From contig JAGWLJ010000095.1 in the NCBI GenBank assembly GCA_028873275.1, forward strand, positions 1-6,163: a DNA stretch of 6,163 nucleotides, read 5' to 3'. The notes under the pieces are model-generated. The model saw only the letters and a program-made list of their open reading frames with translations, was not told where the DNA came from and made no database searches. Below, piece after piece: positions 1-6,096 of the stretch (positions are counted from its first letter, which is position 1; each line of letters begins with the position of its first letter). The DNA is from Pseudomonadota bacterium. GTDB lineage: Bacteria; Pseudomonadota; Alphaproteobacteria; Rickettsiales; SXRF01. Position numbers and translations under genes: made by a program.

Positions 1-1194
1 CCCGATTTCAAGCGCCTGGAGTCACTGGTGCCGGTGGAAATCGAACTGATCGACGCCATGGACCGCTCCCACGGCCACACTGCCATGAGCGCCTGTAACC
101 GCCTCGCCATCGAGAAATCGGATAACCATGGGAGGATCATCGTGTTCCTCCAGCCAGATACGCTGGTGTCCGACGGCACTCTCAAGAATATGGAGCGGGT
201 GCTCAAGGAGGGAAAGCGCGTCGTGCAGGTCGCCGGTTTCCGGACGCAGCTGGAAAGAATGATCCCGTCCATACGCACGCATTATGATGCCGCTACCTCC
301 AGCATTCAGCTTAGCGGCAGGCAGCTGGTGGACATCGCCAAGGACAAGCTGCATCCTATTTCGCAGACCTGCCTGTGGGATTCGCCGCGCTTTACAAACT
401 ATAACGCACATATCTACTGGCGCGTGGGAGACGAAGGCTTCTTCGCTCGTTGTGCGCATTTCCATCCGCTGGCGGTTTATCCCCGCGTTCGCCACGCCAG
501 GTTCGATTTTACGGTAGATTATAATTATTTCGATCAGGCGGTTCCAAATTTCGACGATTACTATATCGCCACCGATTCCGACGAAATGTTCATGTGCGAG
601 ATGAGCCGGGAATCCTATTTCATCGGCAGCGATGCGCCCAATACCGCCTCGGCTTTCCAGATCGCCCGCTGGATGGAAGGCCACACCACCGAAAAGCACC
701 GCCGGTCGTTTTCAAAGAAAATCTATTTCCACAACGGCAGCAAAGAAAATGCCGAATGGCGCAAAGCCGAAGCATTCTCCGACCAGGTGCTGAAGGAAGC
801 GTTCTCCATCGTGAACAAAAACCTGGTCCAGTTGTGGAAAACGCCCTTTTATTTCCCGATACTGGCGGAACGAACGCGCCTTTATTACCACACGCACCAG
901 GCGTTTCATAAGTCGGACCGGGCGGTCATCCTGTGGACCAGCAAGCTGGTGCCGGCATACAAGGCCTATAAACAAACCATAGGGCAAACCAAAGTCGTTC
1001 TATACCAATATAAGCCGATAAGAACCATCTGGAATTATTATAAAATACTGCGTTATTGGATAACCACCCCGCGGCAGACCCTGCATAAAATCACTGCCCG
1101 GCCACGAAATTATGCAAAGATTCTGCTGTACTGGGCAAAAAATCCCATGCAAACGGCGCGCAAAATTATCCACCGGCTGAAAGCGTTCGTTTAG
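1..1194 (+). CDS. Glycosyltransferase-like protein, 5'-truncated by the window edge
   Basis: The frame is open from base 1 to the TAG at 1192-1194 (397 codons), so the gene begins upstream; the GTG at 28 is only an internal codon. Counting from the first codon in the window, the visible motifs are LQPDTLVSDG (50-59), FHPLAVYP (154-161), TVDYNYFDQAVP (171-182) and ATDSDEMF (190-197). From memory, this set of motifs occurs in a poorly characterised family of alphaproteobacterial proteins encoded in polysaccharide loci and loosely annotated as glycosyltransferase-like; I cannot name an acceptor or donor. The PD and DSDE acidic clusters could bind metal and nucleotide sugar, which is inference. 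The C-terminus is basic and aromatic, with two adjacent 25-residue repeats (345-369 and 370-394). The last 230 bases or so are visibly more AT-rich than the rest. The next gene starts 1 nt after the stop, so the two are probably cotranscribed and translationally coupled. The coding call is firm; the function is tentative. Confidence 0.8.
   Translation, partial: PDFKRLESLVPVEIELIDAMDRSHGHTAMSACNRLAIEKSDNHGRIIVFLQPDTLVSDGTLKNMERVLKEGKRVVQVAGFRTQLERMIPSIRTHYDAATSSIQLSGRQLVDIAKDKLHPISQTCLWDSPRFTNYNAHIYWRVGDEGFFARCAHFHPLAVYPRVRHARFDFTVDYNYFDQAVPNFDDYYIATDSDEMFMCEMSRESYFIGSDAPNTASAFQIARWMEGHTTEKHRRSFSKKIYFHNGSKENAEWRKAEAFSDQVLKEAFSIVNKNLVQLWKTPFYFPILAERTRLYYHTHQAFHKSDRAVILWTSKLVPAYKAYKQTIGQTKVVLYQYKPIRTIWNYYKILRYWITTPRQTLHKITARPRNYAKILLYWAKNPMQTARKIIHRLKAFV
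1033..1182 (+). repeat. Two tandem 75-bp units coding a 25-residue repeat
   Basis: Units 1033-1107 and 1108-1182 abut exactly, in frame, at the 3' end of the first gene. At protein level 13 of 25 positions are identical (shared pattern N-Y-x-K-I-L-x-Y-W-x3-P-x-Q-T-x2-K-I-x2-R). At DNA level I count 43 of 75 identical bases, so the duplication is old and held mainly at protein level. A degenerate third copy may lie just upstream. The Tyr, Trp, Lys and Arg content suggests an amphipathic helix that could touch membrane or an anionic glycan, which is inference. Confidence 0.7.
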
Positions 1195-1195
1195 C

Positions 1196-2140
1196 ATGAA
1201 TGCTTCCCGCAGCTTCGGCGCCGTTCTCCCCAATTATAACGACGCCGCTTCGCTGGAGCGCTCCCTGGACTCGCTGATCCGGCAAACCGTGCCGTTCAAC
1301 CGTATTATCGTTGTCAACGACGGCTCCACGGATAACAGCCTGGAAATCCTTGAGCGTTATAAGAAAACGGTTCCATATCTCACGGTCATCGATAACGGTG
1401 GAAACCTCGGGATGATTCCTTCGGTTAACCGGGGACTGGCGGCGGCGCAGGAAGACTATGTGTTTCTTGCATCCGCCAATGATCATTATAACCGCGTCTC
1501 GGTGGAGCTGGCGAAAAAGGCTATTGAAAATGCCCCGGAAGTGGGGTTGATCGCCGGCAAGGTCATCCTGCACGAGGTTTCCACCTCCCGGCAACGGGAG
1601 CTGGAGCCCCCGCTGCCGCAGAAATCTGCCGCATACAGCCCTTCCGCTTATCGGGATATCCTCAGGCAGCGCAATTTTTCCTTTTATGGCGGTTCCGTAT
1701 TCGTGCACCGGCAATATGCTCTCTCTGCGGGCGGCTTCCGGGAGGCCATGAAATGGCATGCCGACTGGCTGCTTTTCGCGCTGCTGGCCAGCCGCCACGG
1801 CTTTGCCTATGTGCCGGAAGCCTTTGGCACGATATGCGTTTCCCCCAATCAGTATTCCAGCGCGATGTTCGACTGGGCGAAACAATCCGCGGTGATAGAG
1901 AGCTACATCACCCTGCTGAAAAAGGAATATCCCAACTACTATCCGCTGTTCCGCAGCATGGGCCTGCTGCCGAGCTACGATACGGAAGCGCTGGGAAAAC
2001 TCATGGCTTCGCCGGAGTTGCGGCCTTACGTCACCCCCCTGCTGCTATGGCGGCTGACCTTCTATAAAACGGCCCGGATGGGCGGACGCCTTCTGCCCTA
2101 CCGCCTGCGGGAGCAGCTACGACGTTACGTGCGCCTCTAG
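1196..2140 (+). CDS. Family 2 (GT-A fold) glycosyltransferase
   Basis: This 314-residue protein should transfer a sugar from a nucleotide-sugar donor at the cytoplasmic side of the membrane; the sugar cannot be read from sequence. The N-terminal GT2 nucleotide-binding half is clear: LPNYN (11-15) at strand 1, IIVVNDGSTDNS (37-48), and a GGNLG turn (68-72). The position where GT2 enzymes carry the metal-binding DXD reads LASANDHYNR (91-100), so the first acidic residue is Ala or Asn and only D96 remains. The downstream segment GGFREAMKWHADW (179-191) occupies the place of the usual acceptor-side ED motif, with D190 the candidate base. The C-terminal 100 residues or so have no motif I recognise and end in a basic stretch. 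The ATG at 1196 follows the previous TAG by 1 nt and has only a weak GAAAG-like ribosome site, suggesting translational coupling. There is no signal peptide or convincing membrane segment. Confidence 0.88.
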   Translation: MNASRSFGAVLPNYNDAASLERSLDSLIRQTVPFNRIIVVNDGSTDNSLEILERYKKTVPYLTVIDNGGNLGMIPSVNRGLAAAQEDYVFLASANDHYNRVSVELAKKAIENAPEVGLIAGKVILHEVSTSRQRELEPPLPQKSAAYSPSAYRDILRQRNFSFYGGSVFVHRQYALSAGGFREAMKWHADWLLFALLASRHGFAYVPEAFGTICVSPNQYSSAMFDWAKQSAVIESYITLLKKEYPNYYPLFRSMGLLPSYDTEALGKLMASPELRPYVTPLLLWRLTFYKTARMGGRLLPYRLREQLRRYVRL

Positions 2141-2152
2141 GTGGTCACCACC
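2140..2152. repeat. Short inverted repeat covering two convergent stop codons
   Basis: The arms GGTGG (2140-2144) and CCACC (2148-2152) flank a TCA loop. The left arm begins on the last base of the plus-strand TAG, and the loop is the complement of the minus-strand TGA stop. Neither strand has a T-run after the hairpin, so it is not a classical intrinsic terminator. It could be a chance product of Trp/Gly-type codons at the end of the minus-strand gene. Confidence 0.4.
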
Positions 2153-2930
2153 AGCGCCATCCCCACTTGTTAAAATACTGGAAGGCGGATTTGCAGGCGG
2201 TGAGCGTCATCAGCCAGCTTTTGTGCGTGCCGCGCGCCCAGCGATGAGTGATCTGGGCATCCGGGCAATAGCGTATGCGGGCCACGGTACGAACGCGGCG
2301 CGAAATATCGGCATCCTCGAAATGCATGAAGAAGCGCTCGTCGAACCCGTCAATCGCCTCGAACACGCTGCGCCGAAACAGCATGAAACAGCCCGAAACG
2401 TATGGCACCTCATAAGACCGGTCATAGCCGTAATCCATCATGATGTAGTGCTCGATGCGGCGCCTGACCGGGCCGAGCGTCTGCCAGCGGTCGGGCACGA
2501 AGCGGCGCAGGTACAGGTCAAGCATGGTCGGATCGCGCTTATTCAGCGGCTGCAGCGCCCCGTCCAGGTAAAAGATTTTTGGCACCGCCAGCCCGATATC
2601 CGGCTCTTTTTCCATCAACGTCACCAGCCTCTCGATGCACTCCGTATGCACGAATACATCGGGATTGAGAACGAGATGGTACGGAGCGGGCCAGCTTTCC
2701 CTGACCGCCAGGTTATGGCCGGCGCCGTATCCCGGATTTTCAGGATTATGAATGCAGCGCACGCCCGACATGGCCTGCAGCGCCTCAAAATATTCCTTTT
2801 CCGGCGTATTATCGACGATGATAATTTCCAGCGGCAGCGTGCAGGCGCGCAGGGAATCCAGCACGTCCTTCACGATGGAGAAATCCGTGCGGAACGTGAC
2901 GATGCTGGCAGTAACAGCAGGAAGGCTCAT
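2145..2930 (-). CDS. Family 2 glycosyltransferase, WbbL/rhamnosyltransferase-like
   Basis: This 261-residue GT2 enzyme has the layout of WbbL-type transferases that add a deoxyhexose, often rhamnose, to lipid-linked glycans in the cytoplasm. Visible motifs are TASIVTF (7-13), IIIVDN (36-41), the NPGYGAGHN loop (65-73), LNPDV (88-92) at the DXD position, VSGCFMLFRR (178-187), the GFDERFFMHFEDADISRR block (195-212) holding the catalytic-base acidic cluster, and a late His in THRWARG (228-234). Length is a little short for the family, and the protein ends in a Trp-rich tail. It is the last gene of the minus-strand operon. Its ATG lies 3 nt past the stop of the preceding glycosyltransferase and in the same frame (TAA, CGG, ATG). 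Ribosome-site complementarity is weak (AAGG about 9 nt upstream), so coupled translation is likely. The family call is strong; rhamnose is inferred from motif resemblance. Confidence 0.9.
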   Translation of the reverse strand: MSLPAVTASIVTFRTDFSIVKDVLDSLRACTLPLEIIIVDNTPEKEYFEALQAMSGVRCIHNPENPGYGAGHNLAVRESWPAPYHLVLNPDVFVHTECIERLVTLMEKEPDIGLAVPKIFYLDGALQPLNKRDPTMLDLYLRRFVPDRWQTLGPVRRRIEHYIMMDYGYDRSYEVPYVSGCFMLFRRSVFEAIDGFDERFFMHFEDADISRRVRTVARIRYCPDAQITHRWARGTHKSWLMTLTACKSAFQYFNKWGWRWW

Positions 2931-2933
2931 CCG

Positions 2934-3848
2934 TTATAGCCTTGCTTCCTGGGGAACACGGGACACCATGCCATCCGCCAGCCCGCGCACAATGCTTTTC
3001 AGCTTGGATAGCTTATTCTCCTCAAACCCTACAATCCGCATCAGATCCCACAGGCAGGCCAGCGGCTCATGCAGCAGGAGAAAAGGGAAGCGTGCCGCAT
3101 GGCGGCGCAGCACGAACATGCGATTGCGGAACATGTAATAGCGGCGGGTTTCATTATGGCGGGAAACCACGACCGGCAGTCCCAGCAGTCGAAAAATCTG
3201 CTTGTCACCCTGGCGATGGCGCAGGACGGCATCGCCCACCGCCAGAATGCGATAGCCCTGTCGGCGGGCGCGCAGGCAGAACTCATGGTCGACGGAGTCG
3301 ATAAAAAATCCTTCCGCCATCAGCCCGGCCGTTTTAAAAACCTCCGCCCTCACCATGCTCCCCGAGGCAATCACCATCGCCACATCCAGCTGCTTTCCTG
3401 CTTCTAACCGCCTGCGCGTAAAGAATATGCCGCCCCACCCTATTATATAGTGTCCCGAAATGTTATCTTTTTCTTCCAGCAGGCGCGGCGCGACAATCCC
3501 CAGGCGCTTATCCCCGGATTTTTTCCACGCCGCCAGCATGCACGCCACCATGCCGGGCTCGGGAATGCTATCGTCGTCCAGCAGGAGCACCCACTCAAAA
3601 TGCCTAGCCAGCGCCTTCCTGATGCCCTGGTTCTGCGCCGCCGCCACGCCCAGATTATCCATATTGAGAAGCAGCGTCACCCGGTCGGCATATTCCCCGG
3701 CGATACGCTGCAGGCATTGAACGGTAACGCCATCAGAGCCGTTATCGACGATATAGACTTGCTGCACCTGCGGCAGCAGCGCCGGCAGCAGCCGGTCCAT
3801 GCGTTCGCCGCAATGATAGGTCACGACGACTGCCGCAACGCCGGACAT
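2934..3848 (-). CDS. Family 2 glycosyltransferase, RfbF-like (putative rhamnosyltransferase)
   Basis: This 304-residue protein resembles RfbF-type dTDP-rhamnose transferases, which extend O-antigen or other surface glycans from the cytoplasmic side. Motifs in order: VAAVVVTYHCGE (4-15), VYIVDNGS (31-38), NLGVAAAQNQG (65-75), the metal-binding LLLDDDS (88-94), ASGSMVR (161-167), FIDSVDHEFCLR (182-193) with the expected acidic pair before the putative base, and RRYYMFRNRM (235-244), a late motif typical of this branch. Length is normal for the family. The start ATG is 1 nt past the stop of the upstream phosphatase; no good Shine-Dalgarno is visible, so it probably depends on reinitiation. There is no alternative in-frame ATG nearby, and the first beta strand begins at residue 4, which supports this start. 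The GT2 call is firm; dTDP-rhamnose as donor is inferred from family resemblance. Confidence 0.9.
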   Translation of the reverse strand: MSGVAAVVVTYHCGERMDRLLPALLPQVQQVYIVDNGSDGVTVQCLQRIAGEYADRVTLLLNMDNLGVAAAQNQGIRKALARHFEWVLLLDDDSIPEPGMVACMLAAWKKSGDKRLGIVAPRLLEEKDNISGHYIIGWGGIFFTRRRLEAGKQLDVAMVIASGSMVRAEVFKTAGLMAEGFFIDSVDHEFCLRARRQGYRILAVGDAVLRHRQGDKQIFRLLGLPVVVSRHNETRRYYMFRNRMFVLRRHAARFPFLLLHEPLACLWDLMRIVGFEENKLSKLKSIVRGLADGMVSRVPQEARL

Positions 3849-3849
3849 A

Positions 3850-4413
3850 TTATGGCTTGAAAAAGGGCATGGCCGCCCGCAGGCTGGAAACGGTTCCGTA
3901 CTGCGGCGAGGCAGTCGCTGCCAGCAACAGGCTTTTTCCTATGCCGGCTCCGGCCGCCGCCTGCATATCCGTGTCCTTATCGCCGATAAGGATGGAGCGC
4001 CGAAGATCAATCCCATGCTCCTGCTGCGCGCGCAGGATCATGCCGGGGCCGGGCTTGCGATCCTGGCTCTCCTGTTTATAGACCCCGAGGCCGTGTTCCG
4101 GATGATGCGGGCAGAAATACACCGCGTCGAGCGGCGCTCCCTCCTGCGCGAACCGATCCTGCATCCATCGCATCAGCGTATGAAAGTCATCTTCGCTGAA
4201 ATAGCCGCGGCCGATACCGGATTGATTGGTGACGACAATCAGGAGATACTCCATGCTTCGCGCCGCACGGCACAGGTCAAAAATGCCATCGATAAATACG
4301 ATACTCTCCCTCCGGTGCGTGTGCCCCACGTCCACATTGATCACGCCGTCGCGGTCGAGGAACAGCGCTTTGCGCAGTGACCGGATCTTCGGCAAAATGC
4401 TGGCGAATGTCAT
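3850..4413 (-). CDS. gmhB: HAD-IIIA phosphatase, GmhB-like (heptose 1,7-bisphosphate phosphatase type)
   Basis: GmhB removes the C1 or C7 phosphate from D-glycero-D-manno-heptose 1,7-bisphosphate in the cytoplasm, on the way to ADP- or GDP-heptose for LPS core or S-layer/O-antigen glycans. This 187-residue protein has the family length and motifs: FLDRDGVIN (18-26) with nucleophile D20 and acid/base D22, VTNQSGIGRGYF (61-72), CPHHPE (101-106), RKPGPGM (119-125) with K120, and GDKDTD (144-149) with D145. The zinc loop is odd: C101 and H103 are present, but the second CxC pair that normally precedes RKP is replaced by ESQ, so a four-ligand site cannot form. An in-frame TGA three codons upstream (4420-4422) fixes 4413 as the earliest start. 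It is the first gene of an operon with two glycosyltransferases, suggesting it supplies activated heptose or a related sugar. An alternative is another sugar-bisphosphate or histidinol-phosphate-type phosphatase; the operon argues against histidine synthesis. Confidence 0.82.
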   Translation of the reverse strand: MTFASILPKIRSLRKALFLDRDGVINVDVGHTHRRESIVFIDGIFDLCRAARSMEYLLIVVTNQSGIGRGYFSEDDFHTLMRWMQDRFAQEGAPLDAVYFCPHHPEHGLGVYKQESQDRKPGPGMILRAQQEHGIDLRRSILIGDKDTDMQAAAGAGIGKSLLLAATASPQYGTVSSLRAAMPFFKP

Positions 4414-4453
4414 AAACTGTCATTCTTACTGGCAAAAACTGCCGTGCCAACCG

Positions 4454-4466
4454 TTATTATCAATAA
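4454..4466 (-). repeat. AT-rich hairpin directly after the tRNA CCA
   Basis: Perfect 5-bp arms (TTATT and AATAA) around a 3-nt loop lie immediately 3' of the tRNA CCA end. The stem is weak and no T-run follows, so it is not an intrinsic terminator. It might mark the processing end of the precursor, or be chance in an AT-rich spacer. Confidence 0.35.
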
Positions 4467-4543
4467 TGGTGGGACCGAGACGATTCGAACGTCCGACCTA
4501 GTGATTAGGAATCACTTGCTCTATCCTGCTGAGCTACGGCCCC
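4467..4543 (-). tRNA. tRNA-Arg, anticodon CCT, CCA encoded
   Basis: The reverse complement folds as a complete cloverleaf of 77 nt including CCA. The acceptor stem pairs GGGGCCG with CGGTCCC (one G-U). The D stem is GCTC/GAGC. The anticodon stem AGTGA/TCACT closes the 7-nt loop TTCCTAA with CCT at bases 4507-4509. The T stem GGACG/CGTCT (one G-U) closes the loop TTCGAAT. The discriminator is A, followed by a genomic CCA. It decodes AGG and is the minor arginine tRNA in many proteobacteria. It lies on the same strand as cpaF upstream and the gmhB-like gene downstream, with its own promoter at 4562-4590. Confidence 0.97.
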
Positions 4544-4561
4544 TTTCCTTAACAGGCGCCT

Positions 4562-4590
4562 ACCATAGCCAGTGCGCGCTTCCGGCGCAA
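4562..4590 (-). promoter_or_regulatory. Probable sigma70-type promoter of tRNA-Arg
   Basis: On the minus strand, TTGCGC (4585-4590) and TATGGT (4562-4567) are spaced by exactly 17 nt. The mature tRNA begins 18 nt after the -10 box, giving a leader of roughly 11 nt. A G/C-rich GGCGCC follows the -10 box, where a stringent discriminator would lie. The spacer also holds a TGCGC/GCGCA inverted repeat that could be structure in the 3' end of the cpaF transcript. This is a prediction from consensus only. Confidence 0.55.
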
Positions 4591-4608
4591 GATATCGGTA
4601 ACGGCCGC

Positions 4609-6078
4609 CTATTCCTTGTTCAGGGCCAATAATAGGGCATGGTCCAGGCCATAATAGGAGGCTTTTTTCATGAAATTCGGGCGGATACCGGTGGCCCGAA
4701 ATTTTCCGGCAAGTCGGCCATCATTTTCCTGTCCATTGAATTCAAAGGTAAAAATATCCTGCGTGATAATCACATCGTTTTCCATGCCGGTCACTTCGGT
4801 CAAATGCGTCACGCGGCGCACACCGTCATGCCCGCGATTGGTATGGACGATCAGGTTGACCGCGCTGGCGATCTGTGTGCGCACGACCTTGCTCGGCAGG
4901 TTGACGCCGGTCATGCCGATCATGCTTTCCAGCCTTATCAGCACTTCGCGGGGACTGTTGGCATGCAGCGTTCCCATGGAACCGTCATGGCCCGTATTCA
5001 TGGCCTGCAGCAGATCGAAGGCTTCACCGCCGCGAACCTCGCCCAGGATAATGCGGTTGGGACGCATGCGCAGCGCATTTTTTACTAGGTCACGTATGCT
5101 GACCTCGCCATCTCCCTCGAGATTGGCATGACGCGTCTCGAGGGTAACTACATGCGGTTGCTGCAATTGCAGCTCGGCAGCATCCTCGATGGTCACGATA
5201 CGTTCATCCAGACCGATATTCTGCGAAATGGCATTGAGCAAAGTAGTCTTTCCTGAACCGGTGCCGCCGGAAATCACCATATTGAGACGAATGGCGCCGC
5301 AGATTTTCAATATGGTGCAAAGTGAATCGGAAATAGTTCCCTGCGCCATCATCGCATCAAGGGTTAAATGCTTCTGCGAAAACTTGCGAATGGAGATGGC
5401 CGGTCCATGCACGGCACAGGGCGGCGCAATGACATTAATGCGACTGCCATCCGGCAGCCGCGCATCGCAGATCACATGCGATTCATCCACCCGCCGACCG
5501 ACCCCGTTGACGATGCGCGAAGCGATCGTCATCACGTGATCGTTGTCACGGAATTTTATGTCGGTCAGCTCCAGCTTGCCCCTGCGTTCTACATACACCT
5601 GATCGGGGCGGTTGACCATGATATCGGCCACGGTTTCATCGCGCAGCAGTGGTTCCAGCGGACCAAACCCCAGCATGTCGTCGAGAATCTGTAATGCAAG
5701 CACCTGCTGCTCGGCATGGGAGAGGAGCAACCTCTGCTCCGTCACGATATCATTGATCAAATCGATGATCTGCCACTCCAGTTCTTCTTTCGGCAGACGT
5801 GCGGAAGCAGCGATGTCGATCTGCTTCATGAGTGCATCATAAATCCTATGTTTGACCGCCGCGAGTTCACTGTCCTTACGATTGGCTTCCTCCTTATACT
5901 GCGCGTCTGCCTGACGCTGTGCCTGCGCCGCCTTGCGCCTGACGTCGGAAGACGCAAAGGCTATGGCTGCGCCGCTGCTATACTGCGTGGAATCGGCAGC
6001 GGACAGAGCCGATCGTTCCTGCACTCCTGCCAGTACCGGCTCTGCCCGCTGCTCTGCTGTTCCACGACGGCCAAACAC
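4609..6078 (-). CDS. cpaF: CpaF/TadA-type secretion ATPase of a Tad (Flp) pilus system
   Basis: This is the cytoplasmic hexameric ATPase that drives assembly, and in some species retraction, of Flp/Tad pili through the TadB-TadC inner-membrane platform. The 489-residue protein has a variable N-terminus rich in Ala, Gln and charged residues (about 1-75), then the N-terminal domain with LGFGPLEPLL (136-145), IMVNRPDQVYVERRG (153-167) and DARLPDGSRINV (205-216). The RecA-like core follows: Walker A GGTGSGKTT (271-279), Asp box IVTIEDAAEL (294-303), Walker B RIILGEVRGGEA (342-353) with catalytic E347, and His box GHDGSMGTLHANS (363-375). All key residues are intact and length is normal. The start is GTG at 6076-6078, chosen because an excellent Shine-Dalgarno lies 6 nt upstream and the next Met is residue 84. 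It lies 18 nt after the stop of another minus-strand gene, consistent with a tad operon. Unusually, tadB and tadC do not follow; the next gene is tRNA-Arg. Confidence 0.96.
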   Translation of the reverse strand: MFGRRGTAEQRAEPVLAGVQERSALSAADSTQYSSGAAIAFASSDVRRKAAQAQRQADAQYKEEANRKDSELAAVKHRIYDALMKQIDIAASARLPKEELEWQIIDLINDIVTEQRLLLSHAEQQVLALQILDDMLGFGPLEPLLRDETVADIMVNRPDQVYVERRGKLELTDIKFRDNDHVMTIASRIVNGVGRRVDESHVICDARLPDGSRINVIAPPCAVHGPAISIRKFSQKHLTLDAMMAQGTISDSLCTILKICGAIRLNMVISGGTGSGKTTLLNAISQNIGLDERIVTIEDAAELQLQQPHVVTLETRHANLEGDGEVSIRDLVKNALRMRPNRIILGEVRGGEAFDLLQAMNTGHDGSMGTLHANSPREVLIRLESMIGMTGVNLPSKVVRTQIASAVNLIVHTNRGHDGVRRVTHLTEVTGMENDVIITQDIFTFEFNGQENDGRLAGKFRATGIRPNFMKKASYYGLDHALLLALNKE

Positions 6079-6084
6079 AATATT

Positions 6085-6090
6085 CCCTCC
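6085..6090 (-). promoter_or_regulatory. Ribosome binding site that fixes the GTG start of cpaF
   Basis: GGAGGG on the minus strand lies 6 nt before the GTG at 6076-6078. It is by far the strongest Shine-Dalgarno in the window and is the reason for preferring GTG over any downstream Met. Confidence 0.85.
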
Positions 6091-6096
6091 AACCTA

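Noticed and set aside
22..699. Long minus-strand ORF (225 codons) opposite the first gene
   Set aside because: It is antisense to a gene with recognisable motifs, shows no family motif of its own and has no good ribosome site; it is a typical shadow frame.
1166..1885. Minus-strand ORF of 239 codons opposite the plus-strand GT2 gene
   Set aside because: The opposite strand encodes clear GT2 motifs (NDGSTDNS, GGNLG), while this frame gives a low-complexity His/Arg/Gly-rich product with no recognisable domain.
2223..2939. Plus-strand ORF of 238 codons opposite the WbbL-like gene
   Set aside because: The minus-strand reading carries a full set of GT2 motifs and fits an operon; the plus-strand product is rich in Arg, His and Ala as expected of an antisense frame.
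4422..4450. Possible promoter before the gmhB-like gene: TTGGCA and AAGAAT spaced 17 nt on the minus strand
   Set aside because: The -10 matches consensus at only four of six positions and the start would be almost leaderless; readthrough from the tRNA promoter is an equally good explanation. Not strong enough to list as a feature.
4467..4543. Attachment-site duplication of the tRNA 3' end
   Set aside because: I saw no second copy of the T-arm/acceptor sequence in the window and no integrase gene.
4544..4608. Intrinsic terminator after cpaF
   Set aside because: A TGCGC/GCGCA hairpin is present but no T-run follows; it overlaps the predicted tRNA promoter, so I do not call it a terminator.
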